The translations under genes were made by a program, and so were the position numbers. From contig NZ_CP100454.1 of assembly GCF_024228315.1 (NCBI RefSeq), forward strand, positions 868,001-932,000: a stretch of 64,000 nucleotides of DNA, read 5' to 3'. Positions 9,354 through 18,439 of this stretch are shown here, piece by piece (position 1 is the stretch's first letter; every line of letters begins with the position of its first letter). Origin of the DNA: Halomarina pelagica. Its GTDB lineage: Archaea > Halobacteriota > Halobacteria > Halobacteriales > Haloarculaceae. The notes under the pieces were generated by a model, which was not told the DNA's origin, did not search any database, and saw only the letters and a program-made list of their open reading frames with translations.

Positions 9354-10078
9354 CCACCTTTTGCTGCGCTCGTTCGCTTCGCTCACTCGCTGGCAAAATC
9401 TGGACCAAAACCCTCGTCACTCCCACCGCCGGACTCGCGGTGCTCGTCCGGCGTGCTCCCGCTCGCCGCCGGCTCGCGGGAACTCCGGTCGCTCCTCGGT
9501 CCGCTCCCTCGCTCACTGCGTTCGCTCGGTCGCGGCGGGGAATCGGAGTGCGACGGTGGAAATCGGGTCCGTCATCGCCGGACTGAATTTTTCGGTGTCG
9601 CCAGCGCGCTCATCGCGAGCGACCAGAGCGAGCGGACACACCGACCCCCCGGCGCTCCCACGAGCCGAATCCGAGCGGGAACACGTCTGATTTGTAGTCC
9701 TCGTCCGGCGGAGAACGTGAAACGCGATCCCCGTGCAGTGTTGCAACGCGCCGCCACTGACCGCGAAGCGTGTCGCTGACAAGCGCGCAGCAATACGGCC
9801 TAGCGAACAGGCGACGCCGCGCCGATGCTCGCGGGGCGTGGCGTCGCACAACCGCGAAGCGCCCCGTGACAAGCGTCAGGTCACGGGGGCCTCTGGTCCC
9901 GCTCTCGGATATAAAGGTACGCGACGGCAGACTATTTTTACCACCGCCGACGCCAGTGCGCTGTCCCGCGAGCGAACGTAGTGAGCGAGCGGACCGACGA
10001 ACCCCCGAAGGGGGTGAGGAGGGTTTTGGTCCAGATTTTGCCAGCGGGCGGCGAAGCCGCCCGCGCAGCAAAAGGTGG
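9354..10078. repeat. 725-base island bounded by ~60-base inverted repeats
   Basis: The left arm (9354-9415) runs from CCACCTTTTGCTGCGC to TGGCAAAATCTGGACC. The right arm (10019-10078) is its near-exact reverse complement. No credible protein is encoded between them. The interior holds GC-rich palindromic tracts of the CTCGTTCGCTTCGCTCAC type, a CCCCCGAAGGGGG hairpin (10002-10014) and, next to the right arm, the promoter-hairpin unit listed separately. The left 130 bases match the 45 kb island in inverted orientation. It looks like a non-autonomous mobile element or a nested pair of them. Confidence 0.75.
9799..9935 (-). ncRNA. Candidate structured RNA unit, copy 1
   Basis: Read on the minus strand, CTTTATATC (near 9909-9916) is a haloarchaeal TATA-like box, followed by a conserved stretch shared with 45.1-45.2 kb. 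Stem 1 is CCCCGTGAC (9862-9870) pairing with GTCACGGGG (9880-9888). Stem 2 is GCGACGCC (9811-9818) pairing with GGCGTCGC (9840-9847). No open frame is conserved. Transcription is inferred only. Confidence 0.4.
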
Positions 10079-10118
10079 TGGGGCAACGTCTTTCCCACCC
10101 CCGTCCGAATCCCCAGCT

Positions 10119-11459
10119 ATGAACCGTGAGACGTCTCGTGACCTCTACGACCGGGCGCTGTCGGTCATGCCCGGCGGCGTCAACTCCTCCGTGCGAGCGA
10201 TCCAGCCGTACCCGGCGTTCGTCCGGCGCGGCGACGGCGCACACGTCATCGACGTGGACGGCAACCGCTACGTCGACTACGTGATGGGCTACGGCCCGCT
10301 GCTGCTCGGCCACGACCTGCCCCAGCCCGTGGAGGCGGCGATCCAGCGCGCCGCGAGCGAGGGACCGATGTACGGCGCGCCGACCGAGGTCGAGGTCGAC
10401 CTCGCGGAGTTCGTCGTCCGGCACGTCCCGAGCGTCGAGATGATCCGCTTTGTCAACTCCGGCACCGAGGCGACCGTCTCGGCCGTGCGCCTCGCGCGCG
10501 GGTACACCGGGCGGGACAAGATCGTCGTCATGCAGGGGGGCTACCACGGCGCACAGGAGTCGACGCTCGTCGAGGGCGACGCCGAGCACCCGCGACCGTC
10601 CACCAGCGGGGTGCCGGCGGCGTTCGCCCGCGAGACGATCCCCGTGCCGTTCAACGACGAGGAGGCCGCCCGGGAGGTGTTCGAGCGCCACGGCGAGGAG
10701 ATCGCAGCGGTGCTCGTCGAGCCGATCCTCTGTAACACCGGCATCGTGATGCCCGTCGACGGCTACCACGCGACGCTGCGGGACCTCTGTGACGAGTACG
10801 GCTCGCTGCTGGTCTTCGACGAGGTGATCACCGGCTTCCGCGTCGGCGGCCTCGGGTGCGCCCAGGGGACGTTCGGCGTCACGCCCGACCTGACCACGTT
10901 CGGGAAGATCGTCGGCGGCGGGTTCCCCGTCGGCGCGATCGGCGGCCGCGCGGAGGTCGTCGAGCACTTCTCGCCGGCGGGTGACGTCTTCCAGTCCGGC
11001 ACCTTCTCGGGGCACCCGGTCACCATGGCCGCCGGCCTGGAGACGCTGAAGTACGCCGCCGCCCACGACGTGTACGATCACGTGAACGCGCTCGGCGAGC
11101 GGCTGCGCGAGGGGCTGACCGAGATCGTCGCCGATCACGCGCCCGAGTACACCGTCGTCGGCACCGACAGCCTGTTCAAGGTGATCTTCACGCGCGCGAG
11201 CACGCCCGCCCAGGACCAGGCGTGCACCGCGGGTTGCGCGCAGGATCCCGACTGCGCCCGCTACGAGCAGTGCCCCAAGACCGGCGGCGACGTGCGCCGC
11301 GCCGAGACCGAGCGGTGGGAGCGCCTCTTCCGCCCGTTCATGGCGGAGCGCGGGATCATGCTGACGGCCAACCAGTTCGAGTCCCAGTTCGTGAGCTACG
11401 CCCACACCGAGGAGGACGTGGAGGAGACGCTCGCGGCGTACAGGGCGTTCTTCGAGTAG
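10119..11459 (+). CDS. hemL: Glutamate-1-semialdehyde 2,1-aminomutase
   Basis: 446 residues. This PLP enzyme makes 5-aminolevulinate from glutamate-1-semialdehyde. Landmarks are [16 protein letters not shown] at the N-terminus, [32 protein letters not shown] and the PLP lysine in [19 protein letters not shown] (about residue 264). A cysteine-bearing segment [18 protein letters not shown] sits near 370. ATG 10119 is chosen because the family begins [12 protein letters not shown]; the frame stays open upstream through repeat DNA. Confidence 0.96.
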   Translation: MNRETSRDLYDRALSVMPGGVNSSVRAIQPYPAFVRRGDGAHVIDVDGNRYVDYVMGYGPLLLGHDLPQPVEAAIQRAASEGPMYGAPTEVEVDLAEFVVRHVPSVEMIRFVNSGTEATVSAVRLARGYTGRDKIVVMQGGYHGAQESTLVEGDAEHPRPSTSGVPAAFARETIPVPFNDEEAAREVFERHGEEIAAVLVEPILCNTGIVMPVDGYHATLRDLCDEYGSLLVFDEVITGFRVGGLGCAQGTFGVTPDLTTFGKIVGGGFPVGAIGGRAEVVEHFSPAGDVFQSGTFSGHPVTMAAGLETLKYAAAHDVYDHVNALGERLREGLTEIVADHAPEYTVVGTDSLFKVIFTRASTPAQDQACTAGCAQDPDCARYEQCPKTGGDVRRAETERWERLFRPFMAERGIMLTANQFESQFVSYAHTEEDVEETLAAYRAFFE

Positions 11460-12146
11460 TCAGGCGAACAGCCTGAAGGGACGGGCGGCTCGACGGGCCG
11501 CGCGCACCGGCAGGCGTGCCAGTCCCCGACCGCCATCGCGGACGAACGCCCACGCTCCGAGCTTCGCCTCGTCGACGACGTAGCGATCGCCGCGGCGGTG
11601 GACGATACCGCCCGCCGCCGCCTCGAGCGCCTCTTCGACGCGCGACTCGGTGAGATCGCACGCCGCGGCGAGTTCCTCGATCGTTCTCGGCCCCCGCCGC
11701 AACTCCTGCACGACGAGGTTCGCGTGCGTCGCGTAGAGCATGAACTCGGACTGATCCACGTCGTCCAACGCGGACCGCCGCGAGCGGTCACGCGGACCGT
11801 AACGACGGTCGCACGCGGCGTCGAGGAGCAGCCAGAGCCCTCCCAGCGTCGTCAGGACGGGGAACCACGCTGCGCCGTCGCCGCCGCGCGCGACGTCGTA
11901 CCCCATCACGGCGCTCCCGGCGAGGACGAGGACCCCGACGCCGACTTTCTCCTTCCACGGCGTCGGGTCCACGGTATCCCGGACGAGGAACCACAGTTCG
12001 ATGCCGACGATCGAGATACCCAGCGTCGCGAGCCTGTCGATCGAGAAGTCGAACGCGAGGCGACAGACGCCGAGGACGGCGACGTAGCCCGCGAGATGGC
12101 GGAGCGTGTAGCGCTCGCGGACGGTGCGGAGGAGGGCGGCGAGCAT
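11460..12146 (-). CDS. Membrane protein with C-terminal winged-helix domain
   Basis: 228 residues. The first half holds about three hydrophobic segments (LAGYVAVLGVCRLAFDFS, ISIVGIELWFLV, VGVLVLAGSAVMGYD). Residues ~135-200 look like a winged helix (QSEFMLYATHANLVVQELRRGPRTIEELAAACDLTESRVEEAL). That combination suggests a membrane-tethered regulator, but no ligand or target is visible. It starts at ATG 12146 and converges exactly on hemL. Confidence 0.65.
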   Translation of the reverse strand: MLAALLRTVRERYTLRHLAGYVAVLGVCRLAFDFSIDRLATLGISIVGIELWFLVRDTVDPTPWKEKVGVGVLVLAGSAVMGYDVARGGDGAAWFPVLTTLGGLWLLLDAACDRRYGPRDRSRRSALDDVDQSEFMLYATHANLVVQELRRGPRTIEELAAACDLTESRVEEALEAAAGGIVHRRGDRYVVDEAKLGAWAFVRDGGRGLARLPVRAARRAARPFRLFA

Positions 12147-12230
12147 ACGGAAACGTACTTGCTGTGGAATAAGTAGGTTCGGATGGTCGAGTCACCAACA
12201 CTTATCGCCTCGGAAGCGAGTGCTACCGAT

Positions 12231-12659
12231 ATGGAGCATCCCGTCAGGACCGCCGAACGCGCGACCGTTGAGTCGCGCTGGTGGCTCGTCGTCGCCGCGG
12301 CCGCCGTGTTCTGGGTACTCGCGTTCGTCGTCGGCGTGCTCGCCTTCCTCGTCGGCATGGCGGCGTTCGTCGGCGGGTTCTTCCTCGACCCGTCGTTCTT
12401 CCTGCCCGGCGCGTTCGGCCTCGCGTTCCTCGTCGTCGTCCCCCTCGTCCTCCTCGGTCTCGTCCTGGCGGTGGCGCTGCCCGTCGCGCTGTACTTCGAC
12501 GCGAAGGCCGTCCGCGAGGCGGCGATCGGCTGGGAGCCGGATCCCGTGCTCTACGCGCTCGTCGCCGTCGTCGGGCTGTTCGCGCAGGGGGTGCCGATCC
12601 AGCCCGCGGTCGCGCTCTACTACCTCTACCGCCGACACCAGCACGTCGGCGAGCCGTAG
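12231..12659 (+). CDS. Small hypothetical membrane protein
   Basis: 142 residues from ATG 12231; an in-frame ATG at 12183 would add 16 residues. Three to four hydrophobic segments are dominated by Val, Ala and Phe (WWLVVAAAAVFWVLAFVVGVLAFLVG; LPGAFGLAFLVVVPLVLLGLVLAVALPVALYF). The short tail YYLYRRHQHVGEP is characteristic of haloarchaeal four-helix proteins of unknown role. It is divergent from the winged-helix membrane protein and 68 bases before hemC. Confidence 0.65.
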   Translation: MEHPVRTAERATVESRWWLVVAAAAVFWVLAFVVGVLAFLVGMAAFVGGFFLDPSFFLPGAFGLAFLVVVPLVLLGLVLAVALPVALYFDAKAVREAAIGWEPDPVLYALVAVVGLFAQGVPIQPAVALYYLYRRHQHVGEP

Positions 12660-12727
12660 GCGAGCGAGGACCGCGCCCCGAGGCGGTCATAGAACCGCTT
12701 TTCCCTCCCGACGGCCGAGAGACGGGT

Positions 12728-13828
12728 ATGACTACACGCGGCCAGACGCTCCGCCTCGCCACGCGCGGGTCGACGCTCGCGCTCCGACAGGCGGGGGAGG
12801 TACGGGCCGCCCTCGAATCCCCTCGACGGACGGTCGAACTCGTCGAGGTGGAGACGCGGGGCGACCAGATCCGGGACGAACTCATCCACCGCCTCGGAAA
12901 GACCGGCGCGTTCGTCCGCAGCCTCGACGAGGAGGTGCTCGCGGGCGAGGTCGACGCCGCCGTCCACTCGATGAAGGACATGCCGACCGAGTTCCCCGAG
13001 GACCTCGTCGTCGCGGGCGTCCCTGCCCGGGCGAGCGCGCGCGACGTGCTCGTGACGCCGGACGGCACCGCGCTCGCGGACCTCCCCGACGGGGCGACCG
13101 TCGGGACGGGGAGCCTCCGTCGGAAGGCGCAACTGCTCGCCGCCCGACCGGACCTCGACGTGCGACCGCTCCGGGGCAACGTCGACACGCGCGCCGAGAA
13201 GTTGCTCGCGCCGTCGCTCCAGCGCGAACACGAGGCGCGCCTCGAAGCCGAGGAGGCGGAGGAGGGAGAAGAGGCGGACGGCACCGACGAGCGAACCACC
13301 GAGGAGTGGTTCGACGGTCTCTCCGAGCTGGAGCGGCGGGCGCTCGGCCGCGAGGTCGAGACGGCGTTCGACGCCGTCGTCCTGGCCGAGGCGGGGCTGT
13401 ACCGCTCGGGGCTGACGAACCACCTCTCGTTCCAGCAGCTCTCGCCCACGACGTTCGTTCCGGCGGCGGGGCAGGGCGCGCTCGCCGTGACGGCCAGCGA
13501 TCCGGACGTGATCGGACGCCTCCACGACGCGCTCGACCACCCGCCGACGCGCGTGACGACGACCGTCGAGCGCACGGTGCTGAAACACCTCGGCGGCGGC
13601 TGCATCGCCCCTATCGGCGTCCACGCGCGCCTACAGGGCGAGCACGTCGCCGTCGTCGTGCGCGTGCTCGCCCCCGACGGGAGCGAGGAGGTGCGCGAGA
13701 CGCGATCGCTCTCCGTGGAGAAACACCCCGAGGAGGCCCGCCGCTTCGCCGAGGCGCTCCGCGAGCGCGGCGCGGCCGACCTGATCGAGGACGCCCGCCG
13801 GACGACGGCGGGCACCCGCGAGGAGTGA
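12728..13828 (+). CDS. hemC: Hydroxymethylbilane synthase (porphobilinogen deaminase)
   Basis: 366 residues. It polymerises four porphobilinogens to hydroxymethylbilane. Landmarks are LRLATRGSTLALRQA, VHSMKDMPTEFPEDL, GSLRRKAQLLAARPDLDVRPLRGNVDTR and the dipyrromethane cysteine in LGGGCIAPIGVHA (about residue 292). An acidic Glu-rich insertion lies around residues 160-195 after the NVDTR helix. A TATA-like CTTTTCC lies near 12697. The next gene starts one base after the stop. Confidence 0.96.
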   Translation: MTTRGQTLRLATRGSTLALRQAGEVRAALESPRRTVELVEVETRGDQIRDELIHRLGKTGAFVRSLDEEVLAGEVDAAVHSMKDMPTEFPEDLVVAGVPARASARDVLVTPDGTALADLPDGATVGTGSLRRKAQLLAARPDLDVRPLRGNVDTRAEKLLAPSLQREHEARLEAEEAEEGEEADGTDERTTEEWFDGLSELERRALGREVETAFDAVVLAEAGLYRSGLTNHLSFQQLSPTTFVPAAGQGALAVTASDPDVIGRLHDALDHPPTRVTTTVERTVLKHLGGGCIAPIGVHARLQGEHVAVVVRVLAPDGSEEVRETRSLSVEKHPEEARRFAEALRERGAADLIEDARRTTAGTREE

Positions 13829-13829
13829 G

Positions 13830-14618
13830 ATGAGCGACGATCCCCACGAACCCGACGCAGTCGGCCGCGTCTACCTCGTCGGCAGCGGTCCCGGCGACCC
13901 CGACCTGCTCACGGTGAAGGCCCGCCGACTACTGGAGGAGGCCGACGTCGTCCTCCACGACAAGCTACCGGGACCCGACGTGATCGACCTGATCCCCGAG
14001 GGACGGGACGAGGACGTCGGCAAGCGCGCCGGCGGCGAGCGCACCGCACAGGAGTACACCAACGAGCGACTGGTCGAACTCGCCCGCGAGGGGAAGACCG
14101 TCGTCCGGCTGAAGGGCGGCGACCCGTTCGTCTTCGGGCGCGGCGGCGAGGAGGCAGAGCACCTCGCGGCCAGCGGAATCCCCTTCGAGGTCGTCCCGGG
14201 GGTCACCAGCGCCGTCGCCGGGCCGGGGGTCGCGGGTATCCCCGTCACCCACCGCGATCACGCCTCGTCGGTGACGTTCGTGACGGGCCACGAGGACCCG
14301 ACCAAGGCGGAGTCCGCGGTGAACTGGGAGGCGCTCGCGGCGACCGGCGGGACGCTCGTCGTGCTGATGGGCGTCGGGAGGCTCCCCGACTACGTCGGCG
14401 CGCTCCGAGCGGCCGGGATGGCCCCCGAGACGCCCGTCGCGCTGATCGAGCGGGCGACGTGGCCCGACCAGCGCGTCGCCGTCGGCACGCTCGCGACGAT
14501 CGTCGAGGTGCGCGATCGCGAGGGGATCGAACCGCCCGCCATCACCGTCGTCGGCGAGGTCGCGGCGACCCGCGAGCGCGTTGCCGACTTCCTCGAAAAC
14601 GAGGTGAACGATCGATGA
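13830..14618 (+). CDS. cobA: Uroporphyrinogen-III C-methyltransferase (SUMT)
   Basis: 262 residues. It methylates uroporphyrinogen III at C2 and C7 to give precorrin-2 for siroheme and cobalamin. The SAM-binding GSGPGDPDLLTVKA motif, VVRLKGGDPFVFGRGGEEAE, and VVPGVTSAVAGPGVAGIPVTHR are present. It is a single methylase domain with no fused HemD. It directly follows hemC, so it is probably translated from the same mRNA. Confidence 0.95.
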   Translation: MSDDPHEPDAVGRVYLVGSGPGDPDLLTVKARRLLEEADVVLHDKLPGPDVIDLIPEGRDEDVGKRAGGERTAQEYTNERLVELAREGKTVVRLKGGDPFVFGRGGEEAEHLAASGIPFEVVPGVTSAVAGPGVAGIPVTHRDHASSVTFVTGHEDPTKAESAVNWEALAATGGTLVVLMGVGRLPDYVGALRAAGMAPETPVALIERATWPDQRVAVGTLATIVEVRDREGIEPPAITVVGEVAATRERVADFLENEVNDR

Positions 14619-14665
14619 ACGCGCCGCTTGAACGAGTGAAGGAGCCGGGAGAGAGATCGAGAACG

Positions 14666-14786
14666 CCTTCGAAGCCCTCGCACTCTCGACTCGTGCGCCT
14701 CGCTGCGCGCGCTCGCTCGCTACGCTCGTTCGCGTGCTTGCGTCGGCGTACTTCGCCGAGAGCGCTCGCCCTTCGAGTCCGCCAGG
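14666..14786 (+). repeat. Dispersed repeat, single arm, between cobA and hemD
   Basis: It begins CCTTCGAAGCCCTCG, passes through GCTGCGC / GTGCTTGCGT tracts, and ends CGCCCTTCGAGTCCGCCAGG. The same start, middle and end recur as both arms of the inverted repeat at 32697-33236. It lies in a 222-base gap inside an otherwise tightly packed tetrapyrrole operon, so it was probably inserted there. Confidence 0.65.
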
Positions 14787-14840
14787 GGTGCCGGACGCGG
14801 GGGATCGTACTGGCGGATGGCACGCCCGAGGTGATGTCCC

Positions 14841-15608
14841 GTGCATAGGGTAGCTGTCTTCCGACCCAACGACGAGCGTCTCGCGCGGGCGTGCGACCTC
14901 CTGTGCGACCTCGACGCCGTGCCCGTGGCCGATCCGATGCTCGCGGTCGAACCGACGGGCGCGACCCCCCGCGAGGACGCCGACTACGTCGTCCTCACGA
15001 GCAAGACCGGCGCGGAACTGGTCGCCGAGGCGGGGTGGCGTCCGGCCGACGACGCGACGGTCTGCGCCATCGGCGAGCGGACCGCCGACGCGCTCCGGCG
15101 GGCGGGCTACCGCGTCGACCTGGTCCCCGAGGAGTTCTCCTCCTCGGGCCTGGTGGCGGCGCTGCGCGACCGCGCGGCGGGGGCGCGCGTCGAGGTCGCC
15201 CGGAGCGACCACGGCTCGCCGGTGCTCACCGACGGCCTGAACGACGCCGGGGCGTACGTCCACGAGACGGTCCTCTACCGCCTCGTCCGACCCCCCGGAT
15301 CGGGCGACTCGGCGGAACTCGCCGCCGCGGGCGACCTCGACGCGGCGCTCTTCACCTCCTCGCTCACCGTCGCGCACTTCCTCGACGCCGCCGCGGAGCG
15401 CGGCGTGCGCGAGGCGGCCGTGGCGGGCCTGAACGAAGCCGTCGTGGGGGCGATCGGGGAACCGACCCGCGACCGGGCCGCGGCGGCGGGCGTCGAGGTC
15501 GACGTGGTGCCGGAGACGGCGACGTTCGCCGCCCTCGCGCGCGCGGCGGTGGAGCGCCTCGACGGAGACGGGAACGCGGACGCGGACGCGGACGCGGGCG
15601 GCGCGTGA
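14841..15608 (+). CDS. hemD: Uroporphyrinogen-III synthase
   Basis: 255 residues, start GTG 14841. It closes the linear hydroxymethylbilane to uroporphyrinogen III. This poorly conserved family shows two lobes: DYVVLTSKTGAELVAEAGW and CAIGERTADALRRAGYRVDLVPEEFSSSGLVAAL in the first; ALFTSSLTVAHFLDAA and GAIGEPTRDRAAAAGVEVDVVPETATF in the second. It ends in an (A/D)-rich tail encoded by a short GCGGAC repeat. The position after hemC and SUMT supports the call. Confidence 0.92.
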   Translation: MHRVAVFRPNDERLARACDLLCDLDAVPVADPMLAVEPTGATPREDADYVVLTSKTGAELVAEAGWRPADDATVCAIGERTADALRRAGYRVDLVPEEFSSSGLVAALRDRAAGARVEVARSDHGSPVLTDGLNDAGAYVHETVLYRLVRPPGSGDSAELAAAGDLDAALFTSSLTVAHFLDAAAERGVREAAVAGLNEAVVGAIGEPTRDRAAAAGVEVDVVPETATFAALARAAVERLDGDGNADADADAGGA

Positions 15609-15695
15609 GGAACCCGCTACCGGGCGACCGCCGGAACTCGCCAGGGTTATCGGGCGGCGCTCTGTATCGGCGAGACGAGGTGTTTCTGGACTCCC

Positions 15696-16862
15696 GTGTC
15701 GGGTGAGGGTAGCTGGCGTTCGGTCGCGGCCGTGGCGGGGTGGCAGACCGCCGCGAGCCTCTGTTACTACAGCATATTCGCCGCGACGGGGTTCGTCCGC
15801 GAGGCGTTCGACCTCTCGGCGGCGCTCGTGGGCGTCTTCCTGACGGCGGCGCTGGTCGGGTACACGGTCGCGCTCTTCCCCAGCGGCGCGGCCGTCGACG
15901 CGCTGGGCGAGAAGCGCGTGATGCTCGTCGGGCTCGCGGGACTGGCGGTCGCCGCCGTCGGCGTGTCGTTCGCGCCCTCCTACGCGCTGTTGCTCCTCGC
16001 GGGCGCGGCGCTCGGCTCGGCCTACTCGACGGCGATGCCCGCCTCGAACCGAGGGGTCGTCGCCAGCGCGCCCGCGGGCCGCGAGAACCTCGCCATGGGG
16101 CTGAAGCAGGTCGGCGTCACCGCCGGGAGCGGGGCGGCCTCGCTGGTCGTCACCGGCGTCGCGGCGGTCGCGGCGTGGCAGGCGGGCTTCTGGGTGATCG
16201 CGGCGCTCGCGGGCGGCTACGCGCTCGGCTTCCTCGTCCTCTACGACGGAAGCGACGGGTCGGGTACCGTCGCGCCGCCCGACCTCTCGGGGCTGGGCGC
16301 GAACCGCGCGTACGTCCTGCTCGTCCTCGCGGGGTTCTTCGTCGGCGCGTCGATCTTCACCACCCTGGGGTACGTCATCCTCTACGTGGAGGACGTAGTC
16401 GGCGGGAGCGTCGCCGCGGGCGGGGTCGTCCTCGCGCTCGCGCAGGTGACCGGAAGCCTGGGCCGCGTCGGCGCGGGGGGCCTCGCCGACCGACTCGGCG
16501 GCGCGCGCGGGGCGGCCACCGTCGCGCTCGCCCAGGTCGGAGTCGCCGTCGGCCTGTTCACCCTTCTCGCGCTCGGGGTTGACTCGCTCCCCGTCGCGGT
16601 CGCGCTGTTCGCGGGTATCGGCGTCTCCGTCCTCGGGGCGACGGGCGTCTTCTACTCCTGCATGAGCGACCTCGTCGAGATCGACGACATCGGCGCGGCG
16701 ACCGCGGGCGGCCAGACGGCCGTCAACGTCGGCGGCATCGTCGCGCCCCCGGCGTTCGGACTGCTCGCCGACTCCGCGGGCTACGCGGCGGGGTGGAGCC
16801 TGCTCGCCGGGTGCGCCCTGCTCGCGGCGCTGCTGCTCGCGGGCGTCCGACGGCGGACGTGA
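15696..16862 (+). CDS. MFS transporter
   Basis: 388 residues from GTG 15696, with about 12 hydrophobic segments. The MFS loop 2-3 region reads PSGAAVDALGEKRVMLVG, and LADRLGGARGAA appears in the second half at the equivalent loop. The substrate cannot be read. It follows hemD by 87 bases in the same direction, so a link to tetrapyrrole metabolism is possible but unsupported. Confidence 0.85.
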   Translation: MSGEGSWRSVAAVAGWQTAASLCYYSIFAATGFVREAFDLSAALVGVFLTAALVGYTVALFPSGAAVDALGEKRVMLVGLAGLAVAAVGVSFAPSYALLLLAGAALGSAYSTAMPASNRGVVASAPAGRENLAMGLKQVGVTAGSGAASLVVTGVAAVAAWQAGFWVIAALAGGYALGFLVLYDGSDGSGTVAPPDLSGLGANRAYVLLVLAGFFVGASIFTTLGYVILYVEDVVGGSVAAGGVVLALAQVTGSLGRVGAGGLADRLGGARGAATVALAQVGVAVGLFTLLALGVDSLPVAVALFAGIGVSVLGATGVFYSCMSDLVEIDDIGAATAGGQTAVNVGGIVAPPAFGLLADSAGYAAGWSLLAGCALLAALLLAGVRRRT

Positions 16863-16950
16863 GACGCCCTGATCCCCCCGCTCGACGCGTGCGGGCGCAT
16901 CGACCCACTCGCCGACTCCACCCGCGCGGACACGGTCGTCGGAACGAGAG

Positions 16951-16957
16951 TTTAAAT
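16951..16957 (+). promoter_or_regulatory. TATA element of the RecJ-like gene
   Basis: TTTAAAT ends 24 bases before GTG 16982, which fits a leaderless transcript and supports the GTG start over upstream in-frame codons. Confidence 0.5.
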
Positions 16958-16981
16958 CGGAGACGGGTCGTACCTCCTACC

Positions 16982-18439
16982 GTGACCGGTCCCGTCCCCG
17001 AACTCGCAGACCGCGCCGCCGCGTGCGCCGACCGACTGCGCGAGGCCGACTCGGTCCTGCTGGCCTCCCACATCGACGCCGACGGACTCACGAGCGCCGC
17101 GATCGCGAGCACCGCGCTCGCGCGGGCGGGCATCGACTTCGAGGCGGTGTTCAAGAAGCAACTCGACGCCCACGAGATCGCCACCATCGCGGCGGCCGAC
17201 TACGACACCGTCCTGTTCACCGACTTCGGGAGCGGACAGCTCGACGACGTCGTCCGCCACGAGGAGCGCGGGGACTTCACCCCCGTCGTCGCGGACCACC
17301 ACCAGCCCGCGGACGCGGACACCGAGTTCCACCTCAACCCGCTGCTCTTCGGCATCGACGGCGCGAGCGAACTCTCCGGGGCGGGCGCGGCGTACGTGCT
17401 CGCGCGGGCGCTGGGCGCATCGTCGTCCGGCGCAGGCTCGCCGACCGCCGCGCACCCGCCGACCGCCGCGCACCCGCCGAACGCTGACCTCGCCGCCCTC
17501 GCCGTCGTCGGCGCGGTCGGCGACATGCAGGCCGCGGACGGCGCGCTCTCCGGTGCGAACGAGGCAATCGTCCGCGAGGGCGTCGAGGCGGGCGTGCTGG
17601 GTGAGGCGACCGACCTCGCGCTCTACGGTCGGCAGACCCGTCCCCTCCCGAAGTTACTCGAGTACGCCGACGTTCCCATCCCCGGCATCGCCAACAGCCA
17701 GTCGGGCAGCGTCGCCTTCCTCTCGGATCTCGGGTTGGACCTGAAGGAGGACGGCGAGTGGCGGACGTGGGCCTCGCTCGACGACGAGGAGCGACGGACG
17801 GTCGTGAGCGCGCTGGTTCGCCGCGCCGTCACGCGCGGCGTCCCCGCCCACCGGATCGACGGACTCGTCGGCACCTCCTACACGCTCCTCGACGAACCGA
17901 CGGGGACGGAACTCCGCGACGCGAGCGAGTTCTCCACGCTCCTCAACGCCACCGCGCGCTACGAACGCGCCGACGTGGGCCTCGCGGTCTGCCTCGGCAA
18001 CCGGGACGGCGCGCTCGACCGCGCGCGCGACCTGCTTCGCAACCACCGGCGCAACCTCTCGGAGGGCCTGCGCTGGGTGCAGAACGAGGGCGTCACGCGC
18101 GAGGAGCACGTCCAGTGGTTCGACGCGGGCACGCGGATCCGCGAGACGATCGTCGGCATCGTCGCCGGGATGGCCGTCGGCACGGACGGCGTCGACCGGG
18201 ACGTCCCTATCGTCGCCTTCGCCGAGAAGAGCGACGAGGAGACCAAGGTCTCCGCCCGCGGCACGCACGCGCTCGTCCGCCGGGGACTCGACCTCTCGCG
18301 CGCCATGAGCGAGGCGAGCGCGTCCGTCGGCGGCAAGGGCGGCGGACACGACGTCGCGGCGGGCGCGACGATCCCCGCAGGGAGCGAGCGGGCGTTCGTC
18401 GAGTGTGTGGACCGCGTCGTCGGCCAGCAACTCGAGTAA
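16982..18439 (+). CDS. RecJ-like DHH-family single-strand exonuclease
   Basis: 485 residues. DHH phosphoesterase motifs appear in order: SHIDADGLTSA (near 30), TDFGSG (near 80), VADHHQP (near 103) and VGAVGDMQA (near 179). A DHHA1 RNA/DNA-binding module with GGKGGGHDVAAGA lies near 450. This matches archaeal RecJ/GAN-type nucleases that act with replication or repair proteins. A duplicated 15-base unit at 17446-17477 encodes an AAHPP repeat in a surface loop. The start is GTG 16982. Confidence 0.88.
   Translation: MTGPVPELADRAAACADRLREADSVLLASHIDADGLTSAAIASTALARAGIDFEAVFKKQLDAHEIATIAAADYDTVLFTDFGSGQLDDVVRHEERGDFTPVVADHHQPADADTEFHLNPLLFGIDGASELSGAGAAYVLARALGASSSGAGSPTAAHPPTAAHPPNADLAALAVVGAVGDMQAADGALSGANEAIVREGVEAGVLGEATDLALYGRQTRPLPKLLEYADVPIPGIANSQSGSVAFLSDLGLDLKEDGEWRTWASLDDEERRTVVSALVRRAVTRGVPAHRIDGLVGTSYTLLDEPTGTELRDASEFSTLLNATARYERADVGLAVCLGNRDGALDRARDLLRNHRRNLSEGLRWVQNEGVTREEHVQWFDAGTRIRETIVGIVAGMAVGTDGVDRDVPIVAFAEKSDEETKVSARGTHALVRRGLDLSRAMSEASASVGGKGGGHDVAAGATIPAGSERAFVECVDRVVGQQLE

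Noticed and set aside
7623-9386. Long open frame antisense to the Amt-PII gene
   Set aside because: Translation is Asp/Arg/Val/Glu-rich noise, while the plus strand encodes a complete conserved transporter.
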